64,000 bases of DNA from Liolophura sinensis (GCF_032854445.1 NC_088299.1:18777608-18841607), one strand, 5' to 3'. Positions 37,420-48,155 are shown, counted from the stretch's first letter. Translations and numbers: made by a program. The notes: generated by a model not told the origin, from the sequence alone.

Positions 37420-40400
37420 GTGTTACAGAGACCGGCTTTTCCCACCACCACCACCGAAAACAAAGCCAGCTCGAGTGGAGCAAGTCAAGAGGTGGAGGAG
37501 TTGCTCAAGGAAAAGTGGAAGATCCCGGCGAGCCAGTTCCAACCCGACCCGACCCAACCCCGCGAAGATCTCTTGCCTAGCCGTGAGAGTGATTTACGGG
37601 AGTTGTATCGGCAGCATTGGCCCTCGAATCGGAGCCATTTTATCGCGACAAGCCGGTCCCAGACCGCTATAACTACCGATAGCGATCTTGGAGCCATCCC
37701 CGCCTATCTGGACGCGATTTGTGAGGACCCGGCGACCGCCTTAATCGTCAACTATATCTTCGGCTATATCTTGCGCCACAAGGAGACGGGGCAGGTGCGT
37801 TATTATTACCTCAACACCAACACTGCCCGGGTACCTGATGCGCCGTGCCACTTGGCGAGTCGGGCTGACCTGCGTGAACTTCTCACCCAGCATCTCCACA
37901 GCCAAGATCCACTCGCCTGGGCACAAAAACAACGGCCCGATACAAAATGGGTCGTGGACCTCTTCACCATCGTGTTGTTTTTGTGCACAAACTACCCCAT
38001 CAACCCATCGGTGATGGTAGGATAACGTAGCCGCCTTACCTGGCGGGGAACAAGGGGCTGCACACGTTGGTGGGAGGAGCTAATGGTCCTTACAGGGACT
38101 ATTTATGTTTATTTCGCTGTTTGGCCATCCATCGGGATAAGGCCGACCCCAAAAACTGTGACAAGCAGACTCGACGTTACCACCGCATGTGTATGGAGGC
38201 GGTGGACCCGAGGTATTTCAGCGGTGTACCTCTCAGTGCGCTGGATACGGTGGAGAGCCTGTTTAACGTAAATATTCAAGTGTACCAACTCGTTCCCATA
38301 GACGGCTCAACGGAATAGACGTCCCAACACATCCCCATGAGTGTCAGCGTGAATACCTGACTACGACCAACCCGTGTGCTTCATCTCTACCGGCGATCTG
38401 CGCGGGATGATGGCTTACCTCAATACCATCAGCGAGACCAGTAGCGCCTATCTCACCGAGCGTTATGCCTACATCCTGGACGAGTTAGACGATCGCCTAG
38501 ATCCCAACGACACCAAACCGTCTTACACTCGGTGGTTGTGGGACAAATTCTTCGCCTATATCAACCCGCTCCCCGTCCTTGCCTTCAACTCGGGTAACTA
38601 CGACCTCAACTTGATAAAACAACAGCTTTACCCCTACCTGGTCAAGGGCGGTGATTTGGAGTACGTTATTAAACGTAACAATAACCACATGGCCCTCAGC
38701 ACGCCGCAGCTGAAATTTCTGGACATTCGAAATTACCTGACCCTAATTACAGTTACGACAAGTGGGTGAAAGTTTACGACTGCCGCGTCAACATAGGGAA
38801 ATTTTGTTACAGCTACATAGACTCCCTTGCCACGCTTTCGATAACGATCTGACCCACCAGCCGTGCATGGACGCCGAGTACAATAGCCTGCAGGAAGTGT
38901 GGAGGAAGCACGACATGCGTACCATAAAAGACTTGCTGCGGTGGTATAACAACCTGGCCCTTCATGGAGGCGGCGAAGAAGATGGTGGTGTTCTACGAAA
39001 CCATGCACGTCGACGTCTTCAAAGACTGTAATAGCATGACGGAGCTCACTCTACGCTACTTGTTTCATGATTTGTGCTCTGTGTTCACGCTCGTCGGTGA
39101 GAAAGACAAAGACATGCACGACTGCCTAAAGAAAAACATCGTGGGTGGGCCGAACATCATGAACGAGAGAGGTAAGCTCTGTCAGCGGATCGTTGGGTTC
39201 GATGCAAACGCATTTTTCTTGGCCTGCCTTGCCTCACCCATGCCGGCGGGTCACTACATCCGATGGCGACGTGATGGGAGACGTTCATCGCCACGCGTCT
39301 GGCTGCAAAATGGCTGGACTGGCAATTGCACCAGGGGGTACCCATCCGCCACAGGCTGAACCACACCGAGAAGCGGGTCAGTGATCTGCAACTCCTCCTA
39401 GACGGGTTCGCCCACATCGACAGACGTCCCACTGTCTTCCAGTTTCATAGTTGCTATTACCACTACCACTGCTGCCACTTGAATCACCCACGCCAGGGTA
39501 AGCTGCGCTACAACGACCGGCGAGGGTTGACATCTCAAGACTTGCGCCGGGAAGTGGAGTCGAACGATGCCTACATCAGCTTCCTGGGATACCAGTTGGT
39601 GTCCACATAAGAGTGCGAGTTTCTTCGCCTGCTGAACCCGGCGTCTTCATGCAACAGTACGGCTTACCCCCGTCACGGCGACATCCAAAGATGCAGGTTC
39701 AGCTGGTGGAGGTTGAGTTGCTTGGCTTCGTCGAATGCGAAATCCACGTGCCGGGCCATCTCAAAGCAGACTTTGCGGAATGTCCACCCATATTTAAAAA
39801 CATCGATGTGAGCCGGGAAAAGATAGGCACCACCATGGCGTGTGCGGAGGTAAAATGACATCATGCCCGGTTCCAGGCGTATGCTGATCGGGAGTATTTT
39901 CGGTAGGAATATTCTGCTGGCCACACCCTTGCTCCAGTGATATCTCCAGTGACCCGCGTCTACCAAATGATGGAATACACGCCCAAGCGAGCCTTCCAAT
40001 CATTAGCGGACGCCTTCACCCAAGCCGGGCGAGAGTGGGACGCCGACCCTTCCAAGGCTCTTATCGGGGGAAACGATGAAGTTGTTTGGAAATTCCGGCC
40101 ATGGCAAAACCGTGACAAACCAAGACAGGCATGTAGATGTGAAAATCTGTGACCTGACGAAGACGCGCAAGTTACTGGAGAGTGTACGGTACCGTACCGT
40201 CGACCAAATCGATGACGACACCTTCGAAGTGGTGAGCAGCAAGAGGACCATTCGTTACAACTTACCCTTCCGCGTACATGGCCTGGTCTGACCCAGACTG
40301 GGAATCCTTGGTTAAACCTGAGCTGCGGGCGGTATACGAGGCGGAGCGGGACAAATGGTTACCTCGACCCGACCACTACGACTTTGATAAACGTACGCCG

Positions 40401-40712
40401 GGGCTCTTCAAAGTCGAGTGGGCCGGTGGTGCTATCGTCAGTTTGTGTTCGAAGACATACTATTGCTACGGCGGGGAGCCGAACAGTAAAGACAAGCTCT
40501 CCTGGAAAGGCGTTAGCGCTCGGGGCTTGAATAAGGACGTCTACCACTCCGTGTTGCGCGACCACCAAAGCACGAGTGGTGTGAACCGCAAGATGCGGAT
40601 GTGAGGAAACAGCATGTATTCGTACACACAAACGAAAGTGGCCTTTACTTATTTCTATGCAAAGAGGAAAGTACTGCCGGACGGTGTGAGCACCACCTCT
40701 CTTGATGTTTAA
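37420..40712 (+). pseudogene. Polinton-like protein-primed DNA polymerase B, broken
   Basis: A replicative polymerase of viral/Polinton type. Recognisable blocks in order: an N-terminal segment (37420-38025, ends KWVVDLFTIV), a segment with RDYLCLFRCLAIH (38067-38318), an exonuclease block with FNSGNYDLNLI (38374-38760), a palm block with motif A GFDANAFFL (about 38964-39290), FQFHSCYYHYH (39326-39600), GFVECEIHVP (39725-39760), and motif B KLFGNSGHGKT (about 40079-40111) followed by a C-terminal block FKVEWAGG to the end at 40712. The blocks fall in at least eight changes of frame. A stop at 40602-40604 interrupts the tail. Between about 40275 and 40285 the reading jumps from just after motif B to a segment that normally follows motif C, so the DTDS catalytic site is absent. 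The gene cannot make an active enzyme. Confidence 0.9.
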
Positions 40713-40857
40713 CAGGACGGTTATAAATAATGCCCCTTCTAGTGTGTTGTCGTTGAAGACAAAACACCACTGTATGCGAGTGTCATTGTGTCTTCATTCA
40801 TCTTTATTTCATAACATGTCGAACAGAAAACGGAAAAGAACGTTATTTTACAGCCCG

Positions 40858-41280
40858 CTAGTTCGTGGAGTGATAAAAAAACTGGGGCTGGACCCCAAAC
40901 TGGCGGCCCACCCAATCGAATACCATTGTCGTTACACGACGTGTCCAACGTATGTACAATAGCGTCCATGGGACGATCTCGAGCTCGCTGGGTTAAGTAA
41001 TACACGCAATATTGTCCACACACGGCCGTGTCCAGTGGTGTGTCCTCCAGTGGAGCCAAGGGGTGATATATGTGTGGAGGGGTGGGAGTCCGTACGAATC
41101 AAAGTATTCTCCCCGGAGATGGGGTGGGCTTGGCCACATGTCTTTGAAGACGGCTACTCAATCTTGTCTCGGGCGGAGGCACGTGTCTGTGTTCATGATG
41201 CAGGCCCAGGGTGTGTCGGTCACTTGGTGAGGGAGGTGGTCTCTAGCGTAGACATCCCCCAGCACGGCACGGGTAAACAT
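40858..41280 (-). pseudogene. adenain-like cysteine protease, broken
   Basis: Resembles the adenovirus/Polinton maturation protease (ULP1-type fold) that trims capsid proteins. Visible: an N-terminal VLGDVYARDHLP near the start at 41280, the acidic-residue block EYFDSYGLPP (about 41090-41115), and the nucleophile block VCGQYCVYYL (about 40993-41022) followed by RPMDAIV. An in-frame stop falls about 40 codons in (41158-41160), close to where the catalytic histidine is expected; that residue is not readable. Frameshifts lie near 41040 and in the C-terminal part. It sits tail to tail with the polymerase gene. Confidence 0.8.
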
Positions 41281-41324
41281 GTCCGTCTGTAGCACACTTC
41301 CCATTTGCACCGTGTCCGTGTTGT

Positions 41325-42571
41325 TTTGTGTTTTCAACTGGCGAAGTCACAGAGCACGTTTCGGCCTTTGTTTCTGTTATATTGCTGAATACGGCGTAGC
41401 ACACCACGCTAATAGTTTCTGGCAGTGGTTTGACAAACCGCATCTCCAGGCGCAAATCACCTTTCTGCACCACGTTGAGTTGGTGGTCGTCGTGGAGGTT
41501 GGGGGTCAAGTCGAAACAAAACAGCGTGTTGCCTTCGGCGAACGTGGTGCGAAGGATGGCGTTCCGTTCGTCGTGAAACAGTTCCCCGTGTTGGTAAAGA
41601 GATTCATGTACGTTCTGACGAAATTCCCGCTCTCAAAGTCAGGTGTCAGGGGCTTGGCAGGAATTTGACGGCCACCGACATGGAAGGCGACGAAGTTTGT
41701 GTACAAGTGCTGGAAATAGAACGGGTTTTTAGTGTAGTTCTCGTCAAAAGCCGTGTTGCTCACACACCCTACCACTAAACGTGTCCGTAAGCTGCCAAGA
41801 AATAGGTCTTGTTCGTTGATGAGGGTATGGAGAAATACTTGGTCAGCACGCGGAGAAAAGGATACTTGGCAGGGGCTTTGGCTAACGGTTTCAAATGCCC
41901 CAGTTGAACACCTTTTCCAAGCGGGTCTTGTAGTCGGGAATCTTCTCACCAGACATTAAGGCAAACGCGCCCTGGCCGGGGGTGACACGAATGCGGATGG
42001 TCATGTTCTTCAGCAGGTGACGCCGTTGCAGGAACATGTCGCAGTGCATGTGCCTCAGGATGTCAAAGGACCGACTTTGAGCCGTGAGCTGCAGCCGTTC
42101 GCCAAACCCCGTGTTGGTCTCATTCGTCGCGTCAATCACTGAGTGTCCATGTACCACAAAGCAGAGGACAGCTGTGTGTTCTTGGTCTCTACGCCGTAAG
42201 ACAACAACGTCCCCAATTAGGCACGGTACGGGTACATTTAGGTGGAAGCGTTGATGTCGTTCAGTTTGTCGTTCAGGGAGACGTCGACCTGTCGCTACAG
42301 CGAATGCAGTCACAGGTAAGTCGGAGCTACACTCTTGCCAACCTCTCCATCCTCGTCGAGGATTTTCGCCTTCACGTACTTTCGCCAAGTCCAAGTGTCA
42401 CCGTCCGCGTTGGTGATGAGAAATTCCACGGACCCCCAGATCGATCAGGATGGTGATAGGACTGTAGGCATCCCAGCGACCTTTACAAAAGTTGGTGTCG
42501 ACAGGAGGTAAGGTCCACAAATCAATGTCACTGCTGATCGACGGACAACATTCGGTGTGGGGGAGAGCCAT
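41325..42571 (-). pseudogene. major capsid protein (hexon-like, F54H12.2-like), broken
   Basis: Matches the protein widely annotated in animals as F54H12.2-like, the double-jelly-roll major capsid protein of Maverick/adinto-type elements. It starts at the ATG at 42571 (MALPHTECC). Conserved pieces are NETNTGFGERLQLTAQSRS (about 42070-42130), GQGAFALMSGEKIPDY (about 41950), INEQDLFLGSL (about 41800), PAKPLTPDFESGN (about 41640) and NVVQKGDLRLEMRF (about 41450). Breaks: a one-base insertion in a G run near 42433, several stops between 42330 and 42140, and frameshifts near 41930 and 41530. It is followed downstream by the protease, as part of a leftward gene cluster. Confidence 0.85.
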
Positions 42572-42714
42572 GCGTTAGCTAAAAATATCCGGTGCGGAGC
42601 GGGTTTTGGTGCGTCGAGGTTGGGTGGGGGAGCTTGCGTCTTCTGGGCCCAACGTGGAGGTGAGGACGAGTGGAAGCGGTACGTCTCCTGCGTGCAGACG
42701 AGTGGGAGCTTCTG

Positions 42715-43053
42715 TTATATAGACGTCTCTCCCACCCCATTCAGTTTGCCCTGCATCCTGCGCTGGGCGTAGCGACAGGCTTTGACCACCAGCTGTTTTC
42801 TCCTCTCCAGAGCCCGTCGTTTCATAGCCTGGCTCACCGGCACTCCAACGTCCCACACGTCGTCCATGACTTTCAGGCCGGTACGTAACGCAGTTTTACC
42901 CAGCGCTTTCACAGCCGGCTCTAACAAGGGCGGCGCCATTTCGATGAAGCTGCCAAGCAAGCCGTGACCGCGCTGTACAACCGCACCCCGAAATACAGGT
43001 ACCCCACCTCAGCTAGCTCGCTTGGTTTAATAGTTGAAGTAGGATCGGTACAT
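42715..43053 (-). pseudogene. small amphipathic virion-type protein, broken
   Basis: The ORF at 42960-42715 encodes SFIEMAPPLLEPAVKALGKT and a basic tail. Read back to a likely start at 43053 (MYRSYFNY), it meets two stops before that ORF. A short basic protein with a P/A/G-L-rich amphipathic helix between the capsid genes is typical of these elements and is sometimes compared with adenovirus pX/pVI. Function is inferred from position and composition only. Confidence 0.55.
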
Positions 43054-43074
43054 GGCGGGGTTGTCTACGGCAGT

Positions 43075-43827
43075 CTACTGCACAACTTTACCACGTTCAA
43101 ATGCGACGGGTTGAACCGTGTCGTCCCTAATATCAATTTCTACCGTCGAGAATTGCTTGCAAAGCACGAGGGTGTATTTTCCGTGTTGGAAGGTCTTGGA
43201 GATGTGCTGCCCGTACTTGCCTTTCGAAGTGACCAGCCCCAGCAGCGGGGCCAGCGTGTCTCCCACCACACATGGTTCGACGATGTCCGTGTACACGTAC
43301 AGGGTGGGAGTGGTGGCCTGTAAATCCTCGGCGCCGATATGCAGCAGATCCGCCGGTCCCATGACCCAATAGTACGGTAAATTCATGACCTGCTTCAGAC
43401 GCGGGCTGAAACTGAGTCCCAGTTGTTTCCGAAACCGCAGGCTGTAATTCCCCTGCTTATCATCGAAACCGATCGTCACATCACCGGCTTGAGCCTTGAG
43501 TGAAGGGATGTGTGTGTGGGTCAACAAGTCGGTCAGGCCCTGGGCGAGGTCTTTGGGTGAAGGGTAATAGCCTGCTGCCAATGTTAGCGTATGCTGAGCG
43601 TGATGTCTCTCCTCTATGGGGTCTAACACAAACCACACTTCGTCTTGCCGAACGTTGAGCCAGGTCTGGAGGTATTCTATTTCTACCAACCCACATTCCC
43701 AGTCACCAGTCAAATGCATGTGATGTGGTAGTTGGGTGGTGAAATGCGTCAAGGTATTGCTGGGGAAGTAGTCGAGCGAGCTCGTTGGTGTGGTGATCTC
43801 CTCCGTGCGGACTGACCGTTTTTCCAT
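43075..43827 (-). CDS. minor capsid (penton-like) protein of the Polinton-like element
   Basis: The longest undamaged frame of the element: 250 codons from the ATG at 43827. Near the N-terminus it has a hallmark of this family, an aromatic/Asn-Thr block (YFPSNTLTHFTTQLP), then WECGLVEIEYLQTWLNV. The C-terminal half includes VEIDIRDDTVQPVAFERGKV. Family members usually run a few residues beyond this last block; here a stop follows GKVVQ, so the end may be clipped by a recent mutation. It is predicted to be a single-jelly-roll protein at the capsid vertices. It lies between the small amphipathic ORF and another conserved ORF on the same strand. Confidence 0.75.
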   Translation of the reverse strand: MEKRSVRTEEITTPTSSLDYFPSNTLTHFTTQLPHHMHLTGDWECGLVEIEYLQTWLNVRQDEVWFVLDPIEERHHAQHTLTLAAGYYPSPKDLAQGLTDLLTHTHIPSLKAQAGDVTIGFDDKQGNYSLRFRKQLGLSFSPRLKQVMNLPYYWVMGPADLLHIGAEDLQATTPTLYVYTDIVEPCVVGDTLAPLLGLVTSKGKYGQHISKTFQHGKYTLVLCKQFSTVEIDIRDDTVQPVAFERGKVVQ

Positions 43828-43920
43828 CTGGTGAGGATATTTAATACGGACTCCATTTAGCGGGGGTACGATGGCTGGAGACGGCTTCAGTCCGGGTCTT
43901 CGCTGTTGTTGTCCCTTGGG

Positions 43921-44471
43921 TCAGCGTGCTGTGGTGATGGCAGTGGTTTTATTGGTCGTGGTTTTGGCGGGAGGAGGAGGAGGAGGAGGAGGAGGAGGAG
44001 GAGGAGGGCGAGAACGGGCGGGTAGAGACCGTGACGTGGTAGTGTTTTTTCGTCTCAGCTGGTTTGTCCATCTCTTCCCGCACCAAATCAGGCAAGCGAT
44101 CGTGGTGTGATCGCTCGGTGTCGCTCCAGAGCAGAGCAGAGCAGTCTTTTGCCGTAAAGCGACGGAGAGGCTGTCTAAAAACTCTTCCTCGTTCACACGA
44201 CCAACAGGTTTGGCGATGGGTGGGTTCGTCGTTGGACTTGGCTGTTGAGCCAAGATCTTTATCTTGAAAACGCGGGATACTGTTGAAGAGTGTGGTGATA
44301 CCGTTGTATTTTCTCATTGTCCTATAAAGATGTGTCGTGGAGGATTGTTACCATCTCTTGGTTGAGCGCGTTGAGGGCTTTAACAGAACTGGGCACGGGG
44401 TACGGGGTGACGGGGTACGGGGGTGGTAACCACGTGAGCGTATCTAAGAGCCGCGGATCGACCAAGGCCAT
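43921..44471 (-). pseudogene. conserved structural-type ORF of the element, broken, with a (GGA)n expansion
   Basis: Starts MALVDPRLLDTL at 44471, a beginning I recognise from an uncharacterised protein that accompanies the capsid genes in animal Polinton-like elements. A stop after HDTSL (near 44325) and later frameshifts split it into pieces (44317-43949 and 44253-43921). A (GGA)n microsatellite at 43974-44008 turns its C-terminal part into polyproline or polyserine depending on frame. Role unknown. Confidence 0.55.
43972..44010. repeat. (GGA)n microsatellite
   Basis: About 12 uninterrupted GGA triplets inside the broken ORF of the Polinton-like element. Confidence 0.95.
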
Positions 44472-44488
44472 TTTTTTGGCGTGCTGCA

Positions 44489-44826
44489 TTACCTCCCACC
44501 AGCTATGCTCTTAACGACGCCACCGATGAGGTGTGCGGCGGAGGCGAGGAGGGAGCCGAGCAGCGCTTCAATGAGACCACTGCGTTGAACAATCCGTCCT
44601 TTTTATGCAGGGAACACTATTCTTGACCAAGGTGCAAAGAGCCGTCTTGTGCCGCTGTAACTTGCCCTTCTGAGCTGGCGATAGTGGAACGTTTCCATTT
44701 AACACATTCTTTGCACATTCACACAAACATCGGATCGTTACCGTGCAGCACGGCGCGTTGAATGGCAGGGGTGGCTCGAGCCAGCAGGGACAGCAAGGGA
44801 CTGTAACGTTGGAGCCGGTGTGACAT
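44489..44826 (-). pseudogene. small conserved ORF of the element, broken
   Basis: Begins MSHRLQRYSPLLSLLARATP at 44826 and reads to DPMFV before a stop. Further matching sequence in other frames (a basic segment, then a glycine-rich hydrophobic end HLIGGVVKSIAGG) runs to a stop at 44489-44491. Similar small proteins occur next to the ATPase in related elements. Function unknown; a core or membrane-associated virion protein is possible. Confidence 0.5.
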
Positions 44827-44879
44827 CGCGGCTGTTTGACGAGGAAACAACTGATTCAGTAGATCGCACGTACAAAGTT

Positions 44880-45477
44880 TTATGACTTGGGGATGTAGGC
44901 GTGCTGAATCTCCCCGGGGAAGATGTGGGTGCGAAGTCGCAGGTGGCTGGGTATGGCTTGCTTGAAATCCACCAGGAAATACCCGAGAGGTTGGTTGGTG
45001 GCAACCCTCAAACGCCTCGCGCACGGACTGCGTCCACCCCAGAGCCATCTGTTTACCGATCGTGGTAATTTGAGACGTGTCTCGTGGGATTTTGAACAAC
45101 ACCAAGTAGTGTGCGGTCAAACTGATGGTGCAATGATCTTTGGTTTTGTTGACCAAGTTCTGCACGTAGTACACCACGGTGGTGGCTCCCGTTGGCAAAG
45201 AGTTTTGTCATGCGTTCGTCCGCTTCGGCCATCAAATCGTCCACGACGACTAACGTCCGCTCCCCCACGTCGACTGCTTACGGGCGGGGCACACAATCTT
45301 GAAACCGAACGTTGGGTAACATGGCTGCCACTCCGCGTAACACCAGACGACGCGTTGCAGGGGTGGGTAAATGGGAACTTGAGCGTGCTCCACCAACCGT
45401 TTTGCAAACACGGCCTTTCCACACCCCGTCGGCCCGCTGACAATGCAGGTAAACGGACACTCCCATCGAGTATCCAT
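44880..45477 (-). pseudogene. packaging ATPase (FtsK/HerA type), broken
   Basis: A genome-packaging NTPase of Polinton and related viruses. The ATG is at 45477, with Walker A GPTGCGK at residues 15-21. The frame runs out near 45255. Walker B (LVVVDDLM) is in a second frame (45268-45053), a conserved TISLTAHYLVLFK block is in a third (about 45130), and the C-terminal FLVDFKQAIPSHLRLRTHIF block ends at a stop at 44880-44882. At least three frame changes separate these, so no single product contains both Walker motifs. Confidence 0.85.
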
Positions 45478-45499
45478 GGATGGAGAAGCTGGATGGGCC

Positions 45500-45799
45500 A
45501 GTTTGGCTGCTCCTACGGATGAGGGTGAGGGACAGTGCAGGAGGCCGCTGCGGTCACCGCGGCTGTCGCCGCGGGCGAGAAGGGTGAGGTAGACGGGTTG
45601 CGACTGCTGGTGCTGCTGCGGCTGCGACTGCTGCTGCGGCTGCTGCCGCGCCGTGCCGTGATGGGTGAAGAATAGACGGGTGTGGAAACGGTTATCGGTA
45701 CCGAAGTGTTGTTTGGGAGCGATGGTCGGTGACGCCGGCGGAATTGGGGTGAACTGGAGAATCCGGTAACTTTAACCGTGGAGTAATGGTTGGGTCCAT
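45500..45799 (-). pseudogene. Ala/Pro-rich ORF remnant between ATPase and integrase
   Basis: A minus-strand frame from the ATG at 45799 (MDPTITPRL) stops after 35 codons. It is followed by a GC-rich triplet stretch (45595-45655) that would encode polyalanine or Ala/Val runs. I do not recognise a family; it may be a broken accessory gene or simply intergenic. Confidence 0.3.
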
Positions 45800-46077
45800 G
45801 GACGCGTCCTGCTCTGGAATAAACGCCGTGTGGGTGGTGGTGAAGGTTTTCTAGGCCAACGAAGCAGCGTCTTGTTCAATTGCCCTTGTAGATATTCAAA
45901 GGTCGATTGGTCTTGGAGAGAGTTCCGCGGCCAATACACCCATTAAAACTCCGATGTACAAGAGAACTCCGAGCACGGCTGCCAAGGTGCCTTATTCTCG
46001 CGCATGCGTTGTACCCACTGATGCATCCCTTGAGATAGGTGGCACGGGAGTGACAGTTACCCCCGTCATCCTTGGAG

Positions 46078-47226
46078 TTAAATACTTTTAACGTCCGTGG
46101 TCGGCACCCAAGAATTAAAGCTGGGTGCATAGCCGACCAACTTCACCCAATAGTACAGTTTTCCTCGGCGACGTTCCCTTTTTAAGATCTTCTCCACCTG
46201 ATAAAACTTTTCTGCCGTAGCCGTCACCGGTTACAGTTCAATCTCGTAAAACGTCCCGAGCAAGCGTTCCCCGCCCAAATCCTGCAGTGTGCACACGACA
46301 GGTTGACGAGCGTGGGTGCGGACGATGCGAAGCATTTCCGTGCTCAGGTAATGGTACACCAATCGTTTGGACGTGGGTGGAACGTACAAGGCTTGACGCA
46401 CTTCTTTCTAGTTCTGTGTGGTGACTTCGATGGGGGCCCACCGTATACTCCGGTGATACACTCGATTGTAACCGCGGACCAGCGCCGGTAAGGCGTCCAG
46501 GTACCGGCGAGTGTTGTGAGCGGTGAAATATTTGGACATGCATCCATTCAAAGTACGGTTAAACCGTTCTACCACGGACGCTTTGGTTTCGTTAAACGTG
46601 TGAACGAAAAACACCTCGTTGTCCTTTAAAAACGGTCTGGTCTGTTCAGAAACTCTTTGCCCTCGTCCGTTTGCAGGTACAACGTTCGACGTCCCGTCTT
46701 GAAAATACGTTGAAACACCTGGAACAGATGAACACCGGTTTTGGTGGGCAGTAGAACCGCACAAGCGTACTTGGAGAGGACATTGATGCAGGTAATTAGG
46801 TAACGGTTGTCGTCGTTCTCTTTGGCAAACGCTGTCATGCCGACCAGATCCGCCTCCCACTAATTGTCTATACCCCCAACCAAAACTCGGTTACGAGGGC
46901 AGCGCCGTTGCGCGGGACGGTGCAGCGTGCACGTGTTCTGCTGAGCCAGCCAAGCTGACACACGGGCCCGACTCACTTTGAATCCATGAGGCGGGCTGCC
47001 ATGAGCAAGGGCTGAACGCCGCTGTAAGACGCTGGACTGTTGGGGACATAGTACAATGCATAGAGAGCGGTATCAACCGGATCTGAGTCTCTGCCCGCGA
47101 ACGTTCTCTGACCCCGCTTTCGTCCCCGCCGCCGAGGCAGCGGTGGGTACTGCTGCTGGCTAGTTGACCCAGCCGGTGCGAGACATATTCCGGCGTCATC
47201 CTTGGTGTCCGTAGGTAGTGAGTGAA
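46078..47226 (-). pseudogene. Polinton-like integrase (RVE/DDE) with C-terminal chromodomain, broken
   Basis: A retrovirus-type integrase that would insert the element. Order: a basic N-terminal part (RRRGRKRGQRTF, about 47120) and LYALYYVP (about 47050); a frameshift near 46990; HGFKVSRARVSAWLAQQNTC; then a TAG at 46860-46862. Catalytic residues follow: D in WEADLVGM, D in LQTDEGKEF (about 46660) and E in SVVERFN, with a frameshift near 46640 between the second D and the E. After VRGYNRVYHRSIRWAP another break precedes a chromodomain (FYQVEKIL ... YYWVKLVGY ... NSWVP) ending at a stop at 46078-46080. All three catalytic residues persist, but in different frames. No in-frame ATG is visible at the start. 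Confidence 0.88.
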
Positions 47227-47230
47227 CCTA

Positions 47231-48035
47231 TCCCAGATAGCCGATACATATTATCCAGTGTACATGCATTTGTCAACAAAATTCAGTTTCCTCACAGAGC
47301 GCGGACTTAACACCACCACCACCACCGCCTCACCACCACCGCCACAAAACAACACGTTTGCAACATTCTATACTACTATCGTCAAAGGAATATAAAAACA
47401 ACAATAACAAATACTGGCATCTGATTGGAGGAAATAAAGACTTTAACAAAATATTTCCTCTTCGTCCTCTAATCGGCTACCATAGAGGCAAGAACCTACG
47501 TCAAACCCTGCGTAAATTCAAATAATATCACGTACTAACTTTATCTTTGTCGTGGACTCCTGATCAGGGTATACGCGAGCATTACATGCCAAACATACCT
47601 GAAACACTATAAACATAGTTATGTATAGACTGAACCAATCTCCAATGCTACTACAACTATTCGCTTATATACAGGGTCTTTTTGTCTTGCATTATTTACA
47701 CAGCTTGCTTCATTGGACAGTGTATAGTCTACCCCAGTGTGTGGGTGCGTGTGTGTGTGTTTTCATTTTTCTTTTCAGAGCGTTACAGTTGAATACGTGG
47801 TATTCAATTGTAACCCCGCGGTACTTATGCTTATGGAAGAGTTTTTCTAGATAAAAAAGCCATATTCGCTAATCAGATCAAATTTGATGTATTTACCAAG
47901 AATAGCTCAATTCATAGACTTTCAGGAAATAGCATAACCGTACCTTTACTATCTATATAGCTTTGTGGTGTTAAATGATTCCAATGCCTGGGATAGTTAT
48001 AATGCTGCTTTTATTACAAATTTTAGGGAGCTTCT
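47231..48035. other. non-coding flank of the Polinton-like element
   Basis: Base composition returns to AT-rich after a short CCACCACC stretch (47310-47345). No gene seen, and I found no inverted match to the left flank of the element. Confidence 0.4.
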
Positions 48036-48039
48036 CACA

Positions 48040-48155
48040 TACTATTGGATAGGAAGCCGGCATAAGCTGGGCTTGAACTCACAGCAACCGCATTTATAAG
48101 AGACTCATTGCGCCGTGCTGACGCGTTAATCCCTCGGCCACGGAGGCCCTCGTGC
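48040..48155 (-). mobile_element. SINE 5' part with tRNA-like head
   Basis: Read on the minus strand it begins GGCCTCCGTGGCCGAG and has an A box followed by a B box GAGTTCAAGCCC, like a Ser/Leu-type tRNA, then enters the SINE body (ttatgccggcttcctatcc). This copy shows that the SINE bodies elsewhere derive from a tRNA-headed element. A functional tRNA is unlikely because the stem positions do not pair cleanly. Confidence 0.75.

Larger units (their letters stand above)
37399..47230. mobile_element. decayed Polinton/Maverick-like (adintovirus-like) endogenous element
   Basis: A GC-rich 9.8-kb block in AT-rich DNA that carries the Polinton hallmark set: protein-primed family B DNA polymerase, adenain-like protease, hexon-type major capsid, penton-type minor capsid, FtsK/HerA-type packaging ATPase and RVE-type integrase. 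The polymerase reads rightwards from the left edge; everything else reads leftwards from the right edge. Terminal inverted repeats, normal for this group, could not be seen, so the ends are set by gene content and base composition. Intact elements are usually 15-20 kb, so this copy is shortened or lacks its ends. Almost all genes carry frameshifts or stops. Confidence 0.9.

Noticed and set aside
40702-40962. Plus-strand ORF with a basic segment (MSNRKRKRT)
   Set aside because: Overlaps the end of the protease pseudogene on the other strand. I recognise no homologue, so I do not call it a gene.
44923-45522. Plus-strand 199-codon ORF in the Polinton-like element
   Set aside because: Shadow of the ATPase gene, whose Walker A and B motifs are on the minus strand.
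48040-48155. tRNA gene
   Set aside because: The head has A and B boxes but continues into the SINE body and lacks a clean cloverleaf.
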